A stretch of 64,000 bases of DNA from positions 358,328 to 422,327 of the forward strand of contig NMRA01000184.1 in NCBI GenBank assembly GCA_002633005.1, in the 5' to 3' direction. Source of the stretch: Phoronis australis. Lineage: Eukaryota; Phoronida; Phoronidae. The stretch's first letter is position 1. Every line of letters starts with the position of its first letter. Below the pieces are notes generated by a model. It saw only the letters and a program-made list of their open reading frames with translations, had not been told where the DNA came from and made no database searches. This document shows positions 1-10,655 of this stretch, one piece after another. The translations under genes were made by a program, and so were the position numbers.

Positions 1-976
1 AAACTAACAAAACCAAAATCGCCTGCGAGTAATTCAATAAAGCAATTTGAATACAAAGAGGTTTCATGAGTTTTGGTTTCAAAGAGAGTTAACCATCCAC
101 CAAGGTGACTGTCTTTACTGTACATGAACTGAACAATAATCACTAGATAACCAAATTAGTTCTTTGAGTAAAATTACACAAAACATCCATCTTATATATT
201 TATGTTTAATTAGAAATCAAAAAAGGTAAGACACTGCGACACATAGCAAGAATCTTTCCTGGACCTACTGGAAAAGGCAACAATTGTAATAATTGAAATG
301 GGAAAGTTCATCGCTGAAATATACCATAACTCCTTTAGTAAGTTGATTTTTCTACATGCAGTAGAGCACAGAAAACAAAAATCTTCCGACAAAAAAAAAG
401 GATTTTACGTTCCTCTTTAACACTACAGTAAACTGCACTCATCACTCAGTATGACATGCAAGGGAGACAAAGGACATTGAAAGCATGATACAGTCATGTC
501 ACACGGCCATCAACATGGAACCCTACCTATGGCACACCCTTGACAATGACGAGATTTAGCTGCAACTGTTCAAAGCAAGAGGCTTTCAGTGCTGCAGTCA
601 GTTAGGAGAGATTTACACACAAATCATCATTATAAAGAAGACAAAAGCTGAATAACGTGAGGATGAGATGTCTGTTTGAAAGCTCATGTATGAAATTAAT
701 AAGTTAGAACTATAATATCAAGTTCGTTACGTTGTTTTTAATTATTCAGAAGCTGAACTAGTTTAAACTGAGCCCAAGGCATGGCAGTAAAGCCGAACTC
801 TGTATATTTAGACTTATTACCCAGCCATGACAGAAAAAGAGAGCGAAAAACAGAAAATAGCCCCACCATAAATCAGATGAAATTTAAATTTTCTTGCTTT
901 AACTTTGTTTTAGTTTTAAGGTGAGAAGAGACTAGCGGACAATCATGAATCAATACCCCCCACTAAATGAAAGTAC

Positions 977-1125
977 CTGCAGTGCTGCTCGTCTTGGTCT
1001 GCGCCAGTTGCTGCTCCACAAAGCCATCACTACTTCCAACCATCTGAATATTCATGAACAGAGAGAAGTCCTGTCTGGGCGCATGCTCTATAGTGCATGT
1101 GTAGCCCTGCTTGGCTGTGTTCCAT
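977..1125 (-). CDS. CFAP47: CFAP47-like exon 6 (residues 319-368)
   Basis: The acceptor AACTTCAG precedes ATGGAAC and completes the Arg of FSPRW. The donor is CTGCAG|GTACTT. The 149-bp exon encodes APRQDFSLFMNIQMVGSSDG, a typical second half of an MSP-like domain, and ends with one leftover base. The next exon is outside the window or not recognisable in bases 1-976. Confidence 0.65.
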
Positions 1126-4100
1126 CTGAAGTTACATACAGTATCATGAGCACAGGCATAGTGCAAGAGAATCTCAGCAAATGTATATTTTATTATTTGG
1201 CTGCTAGCAACATTCAGTCGCCTGTGTACAAAAAAAATCAACAATGTTCAGAAAATGCAGAAAGAATTGTTAATACCAAATAAATCTACTGTTACGATGT
1301 CATTACTGTTGTCATTTTAATATACATTTCTTACAAGCTTTTATGAAAATTAAGGTTATGAAGGAGCCTCAAAAAAAGTCCAAATTTGACCCAAGTTTGG
1401 AACATCATATCAGACTTCTCAGAAATGGCAGATCAGATTCATGTGAAACCTCTCAGATATCACGCTTTAACCATTGTCTTCCAAAATGCAGGAATTGCAT
1501 TTTAAATGTTACACATTTGTATGAGGAGCTATGAAAAATTGGACTTTCCTGATTTTCATGAAAAACTCAAAAGTTGCATGAAAAATGTAACAGCATTTTT
1601 GAGTTTTCATCTTGAACATTCCAGATTTAATTTTGCGAGACTATGCAATTCTTCAGCTGTAGTGAAGTTATCAATGATTAGTCTGGCCACCAGAGGTGGA
1701 AAGTTACACAAGAATTAGTGTGATTAATTGCCTTTTGAGAAGTGGATTTTTGCGCTCTGTGGTTTTTGAACCCCTTGCTAAGAATTGGACATAACATGGT
1801 TGGATTTCAACATGCCGCTGGGTGGTAAACATTGAAATAATATTTTAGGTGCTCATCATATTTTAGGTAAAACAACAAAAATGATTTACAATCATATCAC
1901 AAAATCCATAGAATGCAGTGGTTGATATATTAGGTATATTATATAGTATTACATACCGAGGGCTGAAAATGAAGCACAGAGGTATCCTCTCATAGGGGGC
2001 GATAGTGCCCTGGTTGGGCACAGCTGTGACTAATGAGGTGAGAGTATTCATTTTCCCGCCAATTCTCGACTTATCACTGGACATCAGAGAAATTGTGCCT
2101 GCTGTACTCTTGGTCAGGTCAACACCCTGCAACATGTAAGTGGACTCAAAACATGGCAAGATCACCTGGGAAATCTTTTGTCAGCACTGGCAAAAAATTT
2201 AAAACCCTGTTATCAACAACACCGAGAGTGTAGATGACTTGTCTTTTATTACTGTAACAGCTGTTTACCAAAAAGTTGACAAAAATCCTCAAAAATGTGC
2301 TTCATCAAAGTTATAGCAAAAAAAGGAAACCAAAGAAAAATATTACTGAATTCAAAACATGCTGAAAATTTTGCTACAAAATTTCGCCAATTTTTGAAGT
2401 TTGATAACTGGATTCCAATTCCGTTAACATTTTTTGAAAATCTCTTTAACAATAATCCAATAGAGCATCGAGACAGAAACATCAGATTTCGACATTATCC
2501 TAACAAGCACCAGTCCCCTGGGCCCCCCACTCACTGTTTCCTGTCCCACCGCCCCCTCATCCAGTATACACACAAAGTGTGTAGGCTCTGGGCAGTTGTT
2601 GTACAACATGGTTATGTACTGCTTGTCAGTGCCGTAGTAAGCAGGGCCAAACTTGATGCAGTCCAGCAAGTCATCCTCCAAGGAACGTAACTCCAGGGAG
2701 CCTTTGACGGCACTGCCGACAATTTTTAGTGCGACAGGTCCCTGCCCTTCCAGGTGAACTTCAGCAGTCTCGTTAAATTTGCCAGCTTCTTTGGTAATGT
2801 ATTCAACCTGAGAATGAGATAACAAAGAAATGGAATTTCACCAAGCTATTTGAGTGGGCATGTATTCAACTTCATTCAAAGTGCGCATTAATTGAATTGT
2901 ATTTAACAAGAAAAGTTTGCTTCTGGTACTGAAATAAAATAACATTTTGAATGTAGTAATCCCGGTGCATAATTAAATAAATGTAAAAATGCAGAAATCT
3001 ATCGTTTCTCGTGGGTATTAACAAATCTACCTTTAAACAAAAATAAGAAGGAATAAAATAAATCAAGTTTTCAAAAAGAAATAAACAGATAAAGCATAAG
3101 GTTTATTTATAATCAACTGATAAAATTATGTTCAGGCAAACACCTGTCATCAAACCACAAAAGACATGTTGTTGTCATAAAGAAGTTGGTCATCTGAAAG
3201 TTTGAATTTATCTAAGTATCAAACTTTACGGTGAATTTGAAGCACTACTACCAACAAAGAACCCACCTTAATCTTGTGTACACTCTTGGCAGGTACCACG
3301 CCTGACGTAGGTATAATGTTGATCGGCTTGTCGCCCGTGTATTTGATCTTGAACTCGCCAGATTTAGAGCCGTGGTTGTAGAGGGGTACCTCCACCGTGA
3401 CCATCTTACTGTTGGCAATGACATGCTGGAAGTTAGCTGGGCCGCGCAGCTCCAGGAGGGGCTTCACAGGACATCTGTCAATCAAAGACAATCATGAAGA
3501 CACTCGTCAATCAAATGCAATTATGGAAGAGCCGTGCACAGCTATGCAGTATAAAACTTTTTAAATGTTACTCATCAAGACAGTAAAATTGACTCAAGGA
3601 CACTACGTATTTCACTTCTGCAGTTCTATTTAATTTACAATAGTTTTACTACAAATGACATAAATTATTTCCTTGCATAGACCTTTAACTTTGTTCATAC
3701 CAAGGACTTTAATATGTCATTTAAAGTTTACTTACTCAAAGAAATTTGCATTGTTGTGAATGCCCATAATTTTTCAAAAATACTGTCTGGCAGTATTTAT
3801 AGCACAAAACTTTGTGCAATCTTTTATGAAAAAATGAGAAAAAGTTCACTAGTCAGTAACATTTTTTCCTAAACTAGTGAGATTCTTTGCATAAAACAAA
3901 AACTCCTACAAAGTTTTCATAAATACTTTCACTCTAAACTGATGATACAGTTAGCACAAAAATGTGTAGGTCAAATGGAAAATGTTGTCTACAAGGGAGA
4001 CAACTTGGATGAGTCTCACTTTCCATTTTGGAGACAGGCCATTTTGAAATATTCTCAATTTTTTAACCTGAAGCCCAAGTGTTTTAGACACCAGGACAGC

Positions 4101-6177
4101 CTTTCATATTTCCTACGTTTGCGTGCCATACTGACTTGCCCAACTGGGTCAAAACAGTACTAAGTCAGACAACAAACATGGTGGCTGTATCCAACTGGTG
4201 GAATTTTGAAACTAAAACATCAAAAGTGTGTCATCATTAAGCGGACGCAGACAATTAGGACATGACATCATAGATACATCACAAATTACAATTTGTTAAC
4301 AGCAGATATATGAAAGAAAGATGTCTCCTGTGAATGTTTTGGACAATTTAAACAAATAGATTTGATGAATTGAAAAGCAATGATTTGAATCAGGTGAAAA
4401 CCAATTTCAATGTCATGGGATAGTATAAAATCACCATTACGTACTGTGCCCTATTACAAGTCCTTTCATGAAGCATGCTTCTTTTTGAACTCAAATTTTC
4501 ACTCTAAAGTTACCTGTTTTGAAAATAATCATAATTCGCACATTCTTCTGCGAATTCCGGAAATGGAGAATGCTTTTTTAATAATTAGTCACCTCAAAAC
4601 AAATGCAATATCTTAAACAATGACATTAGATTTGGATACCGCTATCATCTGAGTAGACACCAAAATAGAGAATTTATAATGAGATGAAAAAATTTGTTTC
4701 AATGCAATCAACAATGAGAACATACCCAGTGAGGGGAACCTCTATAACATCCCCATCAACAGTTACAACAATGCGATCTTTGTAGTCTTTAGCCTCAGTA
4801 GGTGTAAATTCTATCACACCAGCCACTTCAAGTCCAGGAGCAATTGCTATCTCTGGGTTCTTTGTCTTCAATTTGAATTGCTAAAATGACAAATAGTAAG
4901 ACTTTAATACTCTGAAATTTAACAGTTCAATTACAAACACTACAAAATCTAAGGTACCCTGTACTTTGTAGATAGACAAGTACAAGAACTGGATAAGTCA
5001 ATGGCCCCCAATATCACGAAGGCTGGTCAAAGTTCCTTTTGAATAGAAAAGAGGAATCATTTACATTGGCAAAGACAATTGACCAGTATACCAAGATGAT
5101 GTTGAGAAAAGACTGTTGGGAATGCTTTACAATAAGAGCCCACTCTAATCTTCTGAACTCGAGACTCCACTAAAATAACAACCATAATAATAATACGCTG
5201 TCTACAATTCCAGTACAAACGTATAAGTTTACTCCCATGATTTTGCAAGAGCTCCAGTCATAAGCACTTTATGTTGACATAACTTTGATGAGGAGGTAGT
5301 GAGCAGACTGATTACCCAAGTGATGTGAAACTTCGAGGTCCTACAAAATTTACACGCAACACTTCTGTAATGACCGTGTTCTATCGCATCCATGGCAATG
5401 ACATCACTCAAAATTTACATTACAACCCGAGAGTTCCCGCCATACAGACTATATTTCATATATGCTTGTTGCTGTGTGTGAGACTTGGGATCGCTATATA
5501 TACATTCGAGTATACCCATTAGCTTGCATGCAGTCTGTAGTGCATTAGCTGGCAGTATGGCTGCTATATATTGTGACTCCAAAGAGACAAAGTGCCTTTA
5601 CACATTTCCGAGCAAATCATTTTTTTCAGTGAATACACTTCAGGGATATTCAAAGACTTAGTATCAGGTAAGCTGCACTATTAAGTTGTTAAAGAAAGCA
5701 CACAATTCATAAGTGTGTTATGATGTTAGTCTTCATACGGCTGGCTATAGCTAGCCCAAGTGAAGACTCAGGTGGAGATGATGGGCATAGTTTGCCCAAA
5801 CTGTGTAAAATACAACGATAGGTTAATACAAACATTTTACAGCAGAAACTTGGTAAGCTTTCAAATTCAAAAAATCATCCATGAGTGATAAAGGCCTTGC
5901 AGCAAAAGTGAAGTCACATCAGAATACATAAGGTTTATTGTACTCTTAGGCTTAAAGAAAATGCATTACATTTTCACAAATGTAAATTTGTCTCACAATA
6001 CTTCTTACACTCCAGCACTGAACGTACCTTCTTCTGTGGGAAGTAATATCGAATGTTTTTTGCAGTGGCGCTTGTATTCTTCACGGTGATGTTGCATTTG
6101 TACGTTTTCCCTGATTCCGTGTCCAGGAATTCAACAACATTCGGGATTATCCTAACCCCTGATACATCACCTTCCAT
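977..6177 (-). CDS. CFAP47: CFAP47-like ciliary protein, 5' part of gene (6 exons, continues off the left edge)
   Basis: Six minus-strand exons (6177-6028, 4880-4726, 3474-3267, 2807-2535, 2126-1957, 1125-977) join in one frame to give the first 368 residues. Every junction has GT/AG sites and compatible phase. The product is a chain of beta-sandwich segments of the MSP/ASH (HYDIN-like) type. It carries recurring family phrases such as VEFLDTESGKTY near the N-terminus, IAPGLEV near residue 65, FGPAYYGT in exon 4, and a PNQG...PYE...FSPRW segment across exons 5-6. This order fits the N-terminal region of CFAP47, a central-apparatus protein of motile cilia. CFAP47 is several thousand residues long in vertebrates, so most of this gene lies beyond base 1. 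Other MSP-domain ciliary proteins (CFAP65, CFAP74, DLEC1, HYDIN) are less likely alternatives. The gene is head to head with DNAJB13. I see no coding exon in bases 1-976. Confidence 0.75.
1957..2126 (-). CDS. CFAP47: CFAP47-like exon 5 (residues 263-318)
   Basis: The acceptor GTTGCAG precedes GGTGTT and the donor is CG|GTATGT. The 170-bp exon runs from phase 0 to two leftover bases and encodes a linker followed by PNQGTIAPYERIPLCFIFSP. That pattern is the start of an ASH/MSP fold in CFAP47 and HYDIN relatives. Confidence 0.72.
2535..2807 (-). CDS. CFAP47: CFAP47-like exon 4 (residues 172-262)
   Basis: The acceptor TTCTCAG precedes GTTGAA and the donor is ACA|GTGAGT. The exon is 273 bp, phase 0 at both ends. 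It holds the end of one beta-sandwich and the start of the next, with the segment FGPAYYGTDKQY and a NNCPEPTHFVC stretch characteristic of the family. Confidence 0.78.
3267..3474 (-). CDS. CFAP47: CFAP47-like exon 3 (residues 102-171)
   Basis: The acceptor TGACAG precedes ATGTCC and the donor is AAG|GTGGGT. The 208-bp exon completes a Gly codon and then reads CPVKPLLELRG, followed by a second MSP-like domain (VPLYNHGSKSGEFKI, SGVVPAKS). It ends in phase 0. Confidence 0.75.
3792..3927. repeat. Imperfect inverted repeat (hairpin-forming) in CFAP47-like intron
   Basis: AGTATTTAT at 3792-3800 is the reverse complement of ATAAATACT at 3919-3927. The arms continue inward (ACAAAACTTTG on the left, CAAAGTTTT on the right, offset by a few unpaired bases). 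A second inner pair is TTCACTAG on the left with CTAGTGAG on the right. It could be a small miniature transposon or a folded intronic RNA. Confidence 0.5.
4726..4880 (-). CDS. CFAP47: CFAP47-like exon 2 (residues 51-101)
   Basis: The acceptor TTTTAG precedes CAATTC (QFKLK) and the donor is GG|GTATGT. The 155-bp exon runs from phase 0 to two leftover bases. It encodes the IAPGLEV...IEFTPTEAKDYKDRI segment, typical of an MSP-type domain with a final VPLTG strand. Confidence 0.75.
6028..6177 (-). CDS. CFAP47: CFAP47-like exon 1 (residues 1-50)
   Basis: The chosen ATG is at 6177 and encodes MEGDVSG. The open frame extends three codons further upstream only through a non-ATG codon. The exon is 150 bp, ends in phase 0 after ...FPQKK, and is followed by a strong GTACGT donor. 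It encodes the first strand set of an MSP/ASH-like domain. Confidence 0.75.
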
Positions 6178-6587
6178 TTTCAATTTTATAAATCTTCAAA
6201 AAAGAGATCGCATCACCATATTTCAAACATATTCGTATACTTTACAAAGATAACTGATCGGCCATGAATGTTTCGATGCGGTTGCTTAGAACTCTGTATA
6301 TATGGTTTTCAAGGCGCGTAAACGTACGTGGTAATCCGTGAGGTTTGTCATAACAAAGTATTTTAAAATGTATTGTAATTTACATTATATTAACAATATC
6401 CAAGACGTCTACAATCCCGACAATAACAATAAACTAAAACCTTAAAACAAGATAATTCTTTTGTAAGTACGAAACTACTTTTGCTGTCTATGAAGTAGCT
6501 GTGTTGCTTAGCAGGCCGCCATATTGGAAGTAAATACAAGAAGTAGCAGACGTTTGTGAACTTACTTTTACTGATTGTCCTTTCGAA
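6178..6587. promoter_or_regulatory. Divergent promoter region between CFAP47-like and DNAJB13 genes
   Basis: Only 410 bases separate the two start codons, so both promoters and 5' UTRs must lie here unless there are non-coding first exons. The core GTTGCTTAG occurs twice on the plus strand (6281-6289 and 6503-6511). The second copy continues as GTTGCTTAGCAG and resembles the RFX X-box (GTNRCC...RGYAAC) at most positions. Just after it, GCCGCCATATTGG at 6515-6527 resembles a YY1 site. Transcription start sites cannot be read from sequence alone. Confidence 0.6.
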
Positions 6588-6655
6588 ATGGGTCAGGATT
6601 ATTACGGAGTACTCGGTTTATCTAGAAGTGCAGATGACGATGCAATTAAAAAAGC
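6588..6655 (+). CDS. DNAJB13: DNAJB13 exon 1 (residues 1-22)
   Basis: The start is ATGGGTCAGG. The donor is AAAGC|GTACGT, chosen because joining GC to the T of exon 2 gives the J-domain KAYRK. The alternative donor seven bases... three codons of overlap later (GTATAT at 6660) would create an in-frame stop at TTA TAG. Confidence 0.9.
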
Positions 6656-9600
6656 GTACGTATATCATTTTGGCATCTCTAATTTAGGTTTGGGCTTTGT
6701 CATTCATGATGAAGCCCTTCACCTCCTAATTTGGGCTGAGTTACTCTAACGAGGCTTGAGCAGTTGAGTTTTGACTTAGATTCTATTTCTGGCACCCTAT
6801 TTCTTGGATCAGTTTTTATCAACTTTATGGCATACTTGTGTGTGTGGTAACTTCATGGATTTTACTTATTTTTCTGACATTGATATCGGTGTCAAAGACA
6901 TTTTTAAAAGTCCTTTTAAGTTTTTAAAAAGACTAAACCAAGTCATGCTCTATTGTTTAGTTTCATGGATCATGAATGCTACTAGTATAGTGCTTATCTC
7001 TGCAATAAATTTGTTTAAACAAATTCTCTATAATTATAGTTGAGAATATCTTGTACAAATTCCGCGATATAATAAGAATATTCCCTGTAATTTCAGTTAT
7101 AGGAAGTTATCTCTGAAATATCACCCAGACAAAAACCCTGGTGACCATTTGGCCAATGAGAAGTTCAAGTCTGTATCAGAAGCCTATGATGTGCTGAGTG
7201 ATCGTAAGTATCTAATGTGCAGATGTTTTTAAGTAGTAAAAGGCAACATATGAGGAAGCTATCTTCACAAACCCTATCAAGATTCTTTCGAACATAACTG
7301 TCAAAGCTGTTATTTTCAATTTCTGCAAAAGTTCAAGGTATTGTTAAAAATCTTAGAATTTCAATACCTGTTGTGTGCTAATGAGCAAATTGAATTTTGT
7401 ATCTATGAATTTTTGTTGATTGAGGAATTTTACTAATGTATGGTTTCCCTTTTTTGCCTTCAGTATTGCACTCTAAATTGGACAAGTTTACCTGTAAATC
7501 TGTCAAAGATATATACATGTCTCATTATTGTATAACAGATCAGTGGTTTTGTTGATCTGTTTTGAATATCAAAATACAAGCGCCCATATCTTTATCTCTA
7601 TTTCTAGCCAGAAAACGTGCCACTTACGACCAATTTGGGGAGGAAGGACTAAAGAATGGTGTTCCTGAGGGAAAGACAGCCAGTGGGGCCTGGACCCAAG
7701 GATACACGTTTCACGGGAATGCAGATAAAGTATTCAGGGACTTCTTTGGTGGCAAAAACCCTTATCAAGGTATGTTGTTGTTAAAGATGCTCCAATGTAC
7801 TTTTGATTCAGACCTTGACCTTGTACCACTGTAAAACTCGTCTTAACTTGTTATGCAGATGAGAAGTGAAGTGACACCTTGTGTCAATTTGTTGAGTTTG
7901 TTCTGAAGCAACAAACTGTCAGTTCTTTCCAAACCAGAACTACATTCTAATTTGACTAAGCAGTGAGTTGAGACTTTGTAACTGCAAGTGGCCCGGATCA
8001 TACAGAAGTGTTTGGACAGATGACGGGTTTGTAGTTATAGGTTGAAACAAAACATTACCATGTTACTGGTTTGAAGTAACATAGGTTTTAAGAATTCTTT
8101 GTCATGTCTTTTAGTGGGGATTTTGTAGCATTGTTCAAACAACACTTTAATAATAAAACATAACTTCTTATTTTTAAGGAAAATTTGTTTTGTTAATTTT
8201 TTTCATTTAATTTTTCATGGTTCTCTGCTTTGTAGTTTACGAAGTTGTTCAATTAATCACGTCCTTTTGTTTTACAGTGTTTAACTATACTTTCCTTTAA
8301 AAGTCAGTTTTTAAACATTTTAGCTCTTTTATCTACCACTTTAACAAAATCATGCATTCACTCCACAGAATTCTTTGATCGGGTCGATGGTGACATGAGC
8401 ATGGGTTTTGGTGGACTGGATGGACGAGGTCGCAAGAAGCAGGACCCCTGCATAGAAAGAGACTTAGCCCTGTCACTAGAAGAAGTGTTCCATGGATGCA
8501 CGAAGAAGATGAAGATATCCAGGAGGGTGATGAATGAAGACGGGCACACATCCAGTATCAGGGACAAAATTCTAACAATCACGGTGAAGAAAGGCTGGAG
8601 ACCAGGCACACGAATTACATTCCCTGAAGAAGGAGATCAAGGACCTAATAATGTACCAGGTTCGAGAGTTGATTATTGCGGCAACATGAATTCTGGGAAT
8701 TTTGCCTACGATGCTGTTGTTGTTATCAAAATGCATTATGGTATAGTTTTTGGCTCGTAAACGTCCGGTGACAATAGAAAACAACAGTTGTGACTTGAGC
8801 GCACCCCTATTGATAGCACGGGTCCACTTTTTGGTGAGAGTATTTCTCAACAATCATGTAAAATAAAAAATTGAATTGAGATACAAATACATCGAATGAA
8901 TACGTAAACTTTTAGCAGCTCTTGTCCGAAAGATTCCCATGGCATGCATCATTCGATCCCGCTGAAATACTTAATCACCTAAAATACCAGGCCTGTGTTG
9001 CAAAGCACACGAGCATACTAGCTTTACTAACTAAATTGTTGCATCTCTGCAATGCAGTCCAGGTTTACACACTTCTTCTAGTTATCAGTTATGTCAGCGG
9101 ATGTTTAAGCACTGAAAACCATCCCACAATGCATTTGAATAATGACCATCAGCACCACTTGTCAGAGAGTTTTGCTTCAGTTGAAATCCTCCTATCAGGG
9201 GAGAGATCCAGGATTTTTAAAATGGGGTGTCAGGTCAAGGATGTTTTAAAAAGGGGGCTCCAAGTCAACAATTTGAAAATTCTAGATTTGATATCACTAA
9301 AATTAAGGGGAAAAAGGGGGATCCAGACACCTTGACCACCCCCCTCCCTGGATCCGTCTGTGCCTTTTTAATTGATGCATATAGTGTGCCCTTCAAAGGT
9401 GCAAAATGTTTTCAGCTTCAATTAAAGTTTTAATTTTTCAAATATTTTGACTTTTTCATATCTTAATGATTGTACATATAGAGTCAGTCATGAATATTGT
9501 ATTCCACTGAGAATTGAAATATCACAAAAACAGCTTTTTATGAGCTTGATCGCGTACATAGTTCAGCCATGAAAAACACTGGAAATTTGACAGTAAATGA

Positions 9601-10655
9601 TTATTGAGGCTCAAAATTTTAGAACTTCAAATAAGATGAACAGTTTTGAGACAGTTTAAAATGGTACCAAAAACATGGCTTTTTATGAGCTCCACTGAGA
9701 CGTAGTACAGTCAATGCAAAACTAGAAAATCCATCTTATTTTAGAGCTTGACAAACCAATTCCAAATCACCATTTCAGTATGTGTATCCTAACTTAACTG
9801 TCACGATTGTTGTGTACCTTAGTTATGATTTTCTCAAAATATCTCAAAGATCAAGTTTACAACTAATGCATTATCGTAATTGGATATCATTACTGGATGC
9901 TACGAGAGAATGCCATTTTAATAGTCTACTATGTCTTGCGTTACAGCTGACATTGTGTTCATTGTCAAGGATAAGCCCCACCCCAGGTTCAGGAGAGAAG
10001 GCACCAATCTGATATACACAGCTAAAATCCCACTCGGCAAGGCACTGACAGGCTGTACAATAGAGGTGGTGACACTGGATGAGAGGAAACTACACATACC
10101 TATTAACGACATTGTCAGGTGAGAGCGTGATGGGATGACCATCAGTGCTAAAAACATAGTCCGGATATTACGTTGTTTTTCATTTGTTTGCTAATTTATG
10201 TTTCATCCAAATTACTAATGTTGTCTTATGCAAATTCCAAAAAAAATTTAGCGAAGGAAAAATTCATTTGAATGAAATCTTGTGAATTACCTGTCCAACT
10301 GATGACATACATTTCTGTCAAGTACATGCTGTGCAAAAACGATTAGGCAATTGCTTTGTGAAATTCTGAAATCTTGAATACCATTATTTGGAAACTCATT
10401 TTGCATTCTTTAAAATTACATCTCCTTTGCGTCAGTTTTGATAGAATGTCTTACAAGATTTTTCCTTTCTGCAATATGAACTTACTTATTCTTCCTTTCA
10501 GTCACGGATACACAAAGACAGTCCCCAAAGAGGGCATGCCGCTTACACAAGATCCTTCAGAAAAAGGAGATTTAATAATTGAGTTCAACATCGAGTTCCC
10601 TACATCACTTACTCCAGAGAAGAAAGATCTCATCAGAAAAGCTCTTCTTCAATAA
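6588..10655 (+). CDS. DNAJB13: DnaJ homolog subfamily B member 13 (radial-spoke HSP40), complete, 6 exons
   Basis: Exons 6588-6655, 7097-7203, 7608-7769, 8369-8659, 9947-10118 and 10502-10655 total 954 bp and give 317 aa, against about 316 aa for the vertebrate protein as I recall it. Residues 1-70 form the J domain, starting [10 protein letters not shown], with HPD intact at residues 32-34. The glycine-rich linker is short. Two C-terminal beta domains typical of class B HSP40s follow, with [18 protein letters not shown] in the first and [14 protein letters not shown] and [15 protein letters not shown] in the second. The closest pattern is DNAJB13, the animal counterpart of a radial-spoke component of motile cilia, rather than DNAJB1/4/5. 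It is transcribed away from the CFAP47-like gene and towards the Eph gene. Introns of 404-1287 bp hold no other gene; intron 4 carries a small repeat. Confidence 0.92.
7097..7203 (+). CDS. DNAJB13: DNAJB13 exon 2 (J-domain core, HPD)
   Basis: The acceptor TTTCAG ends at 7096 and the donor GTAAGTA begins at 7204. The exon encodes [13 protein letters not shown] and the helix ending EAYDVLSD. The HPD tripeptide needed to stimulate Hsp70 ATPase is present. Confidence 0.92.
7608..7769 (+). CDS. DNAJB13: DNAJB13 exon 3
   Basis: The acceptor TTTCTAG precedes CCAGAAAACG and the donor is CAAG|GTATGT. The exon encodes the end of the J domain ([12 protein letters not shown]) and the linker with [18 protein letters not shown], a signature of the DNAJB1/DNAJB13 group. 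Confidence 0.92.
8369..8659 (+). CDS. DNAJB13: DNAJB13 exon 4 (first C-terminal domain)
   Basis: The acceptor CTCCACAG precedes AATTC and the donor is CCAG|GTTCGA. The 291-bp exon encodes the first peptide-binding beta domain, including [26 protein letters not shown] and [17 protein letters not shown]. Confidence 0.92.
9201..9360. repeat. Short transposon-like repeat with inverted GATCCAGG ends
   Basis: Within DNAJB13 intron 4, GATCCAGG at 9205-9212 is mirrored by CCTGGATC at 9347-9354. The interior holds purine-rich runs (GGGG, AAGGGGG) and a CCACCCCCCTCCC block, a composition quite unlike the surrounding intron. I read it as a non-autonomous element. No coding capacity is visible. Confidence 0.4.
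9947..10118 (+). CDS. DNAJB13: DNAJB13 exon 5
   Basis: The acceptor GTTACAG precedes CTGACATT and the donor is TCAG|GTGAGA. The exon encodes [19 protein letters not shown], then [19 protein letters not shown] and IPINDIV, the second C-terminal domain. Confidence 0.92.
10502..10655 (+). CDS. DNAJB13: DNAJB13 exon 6 and stop codon
   Basis: The acceptor CTTTCAG ends at 10501. The exon encodes [18 protein letters not shown] and ends in RKALLQ with a TAA at 10653-10655. The dimerisation-type C-terminus ([14 protein letters not shown]) matches the family. Confidence 0.92.

Noticed and set aside
1-976. Another CFAP47-like exon at the left edge
   Set aside because: No minus-strand frame with matching phase and family-like residues was seen.
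945-1283. 112-codon plus-strand frame at the left end
   Set aside because: It is antisense to CFAP47-like exon 6, whose frame and splice sites fit the family.
6804-7043. 79-codon plus-strand frame between DNAJB13 exons 1 and 2
   Set aside because: It is intronic; exon 1 to exon 2 splicing gives an uninterrupted J domain without it.
8660-8760. Read-through of DNAJB13 exon 4 to a stop at 8760
   Set aside because: The sequence after the GTTCGA donor loses similarity to HSP40 proteins, and the next exon restores it; at most a retained-intron product.
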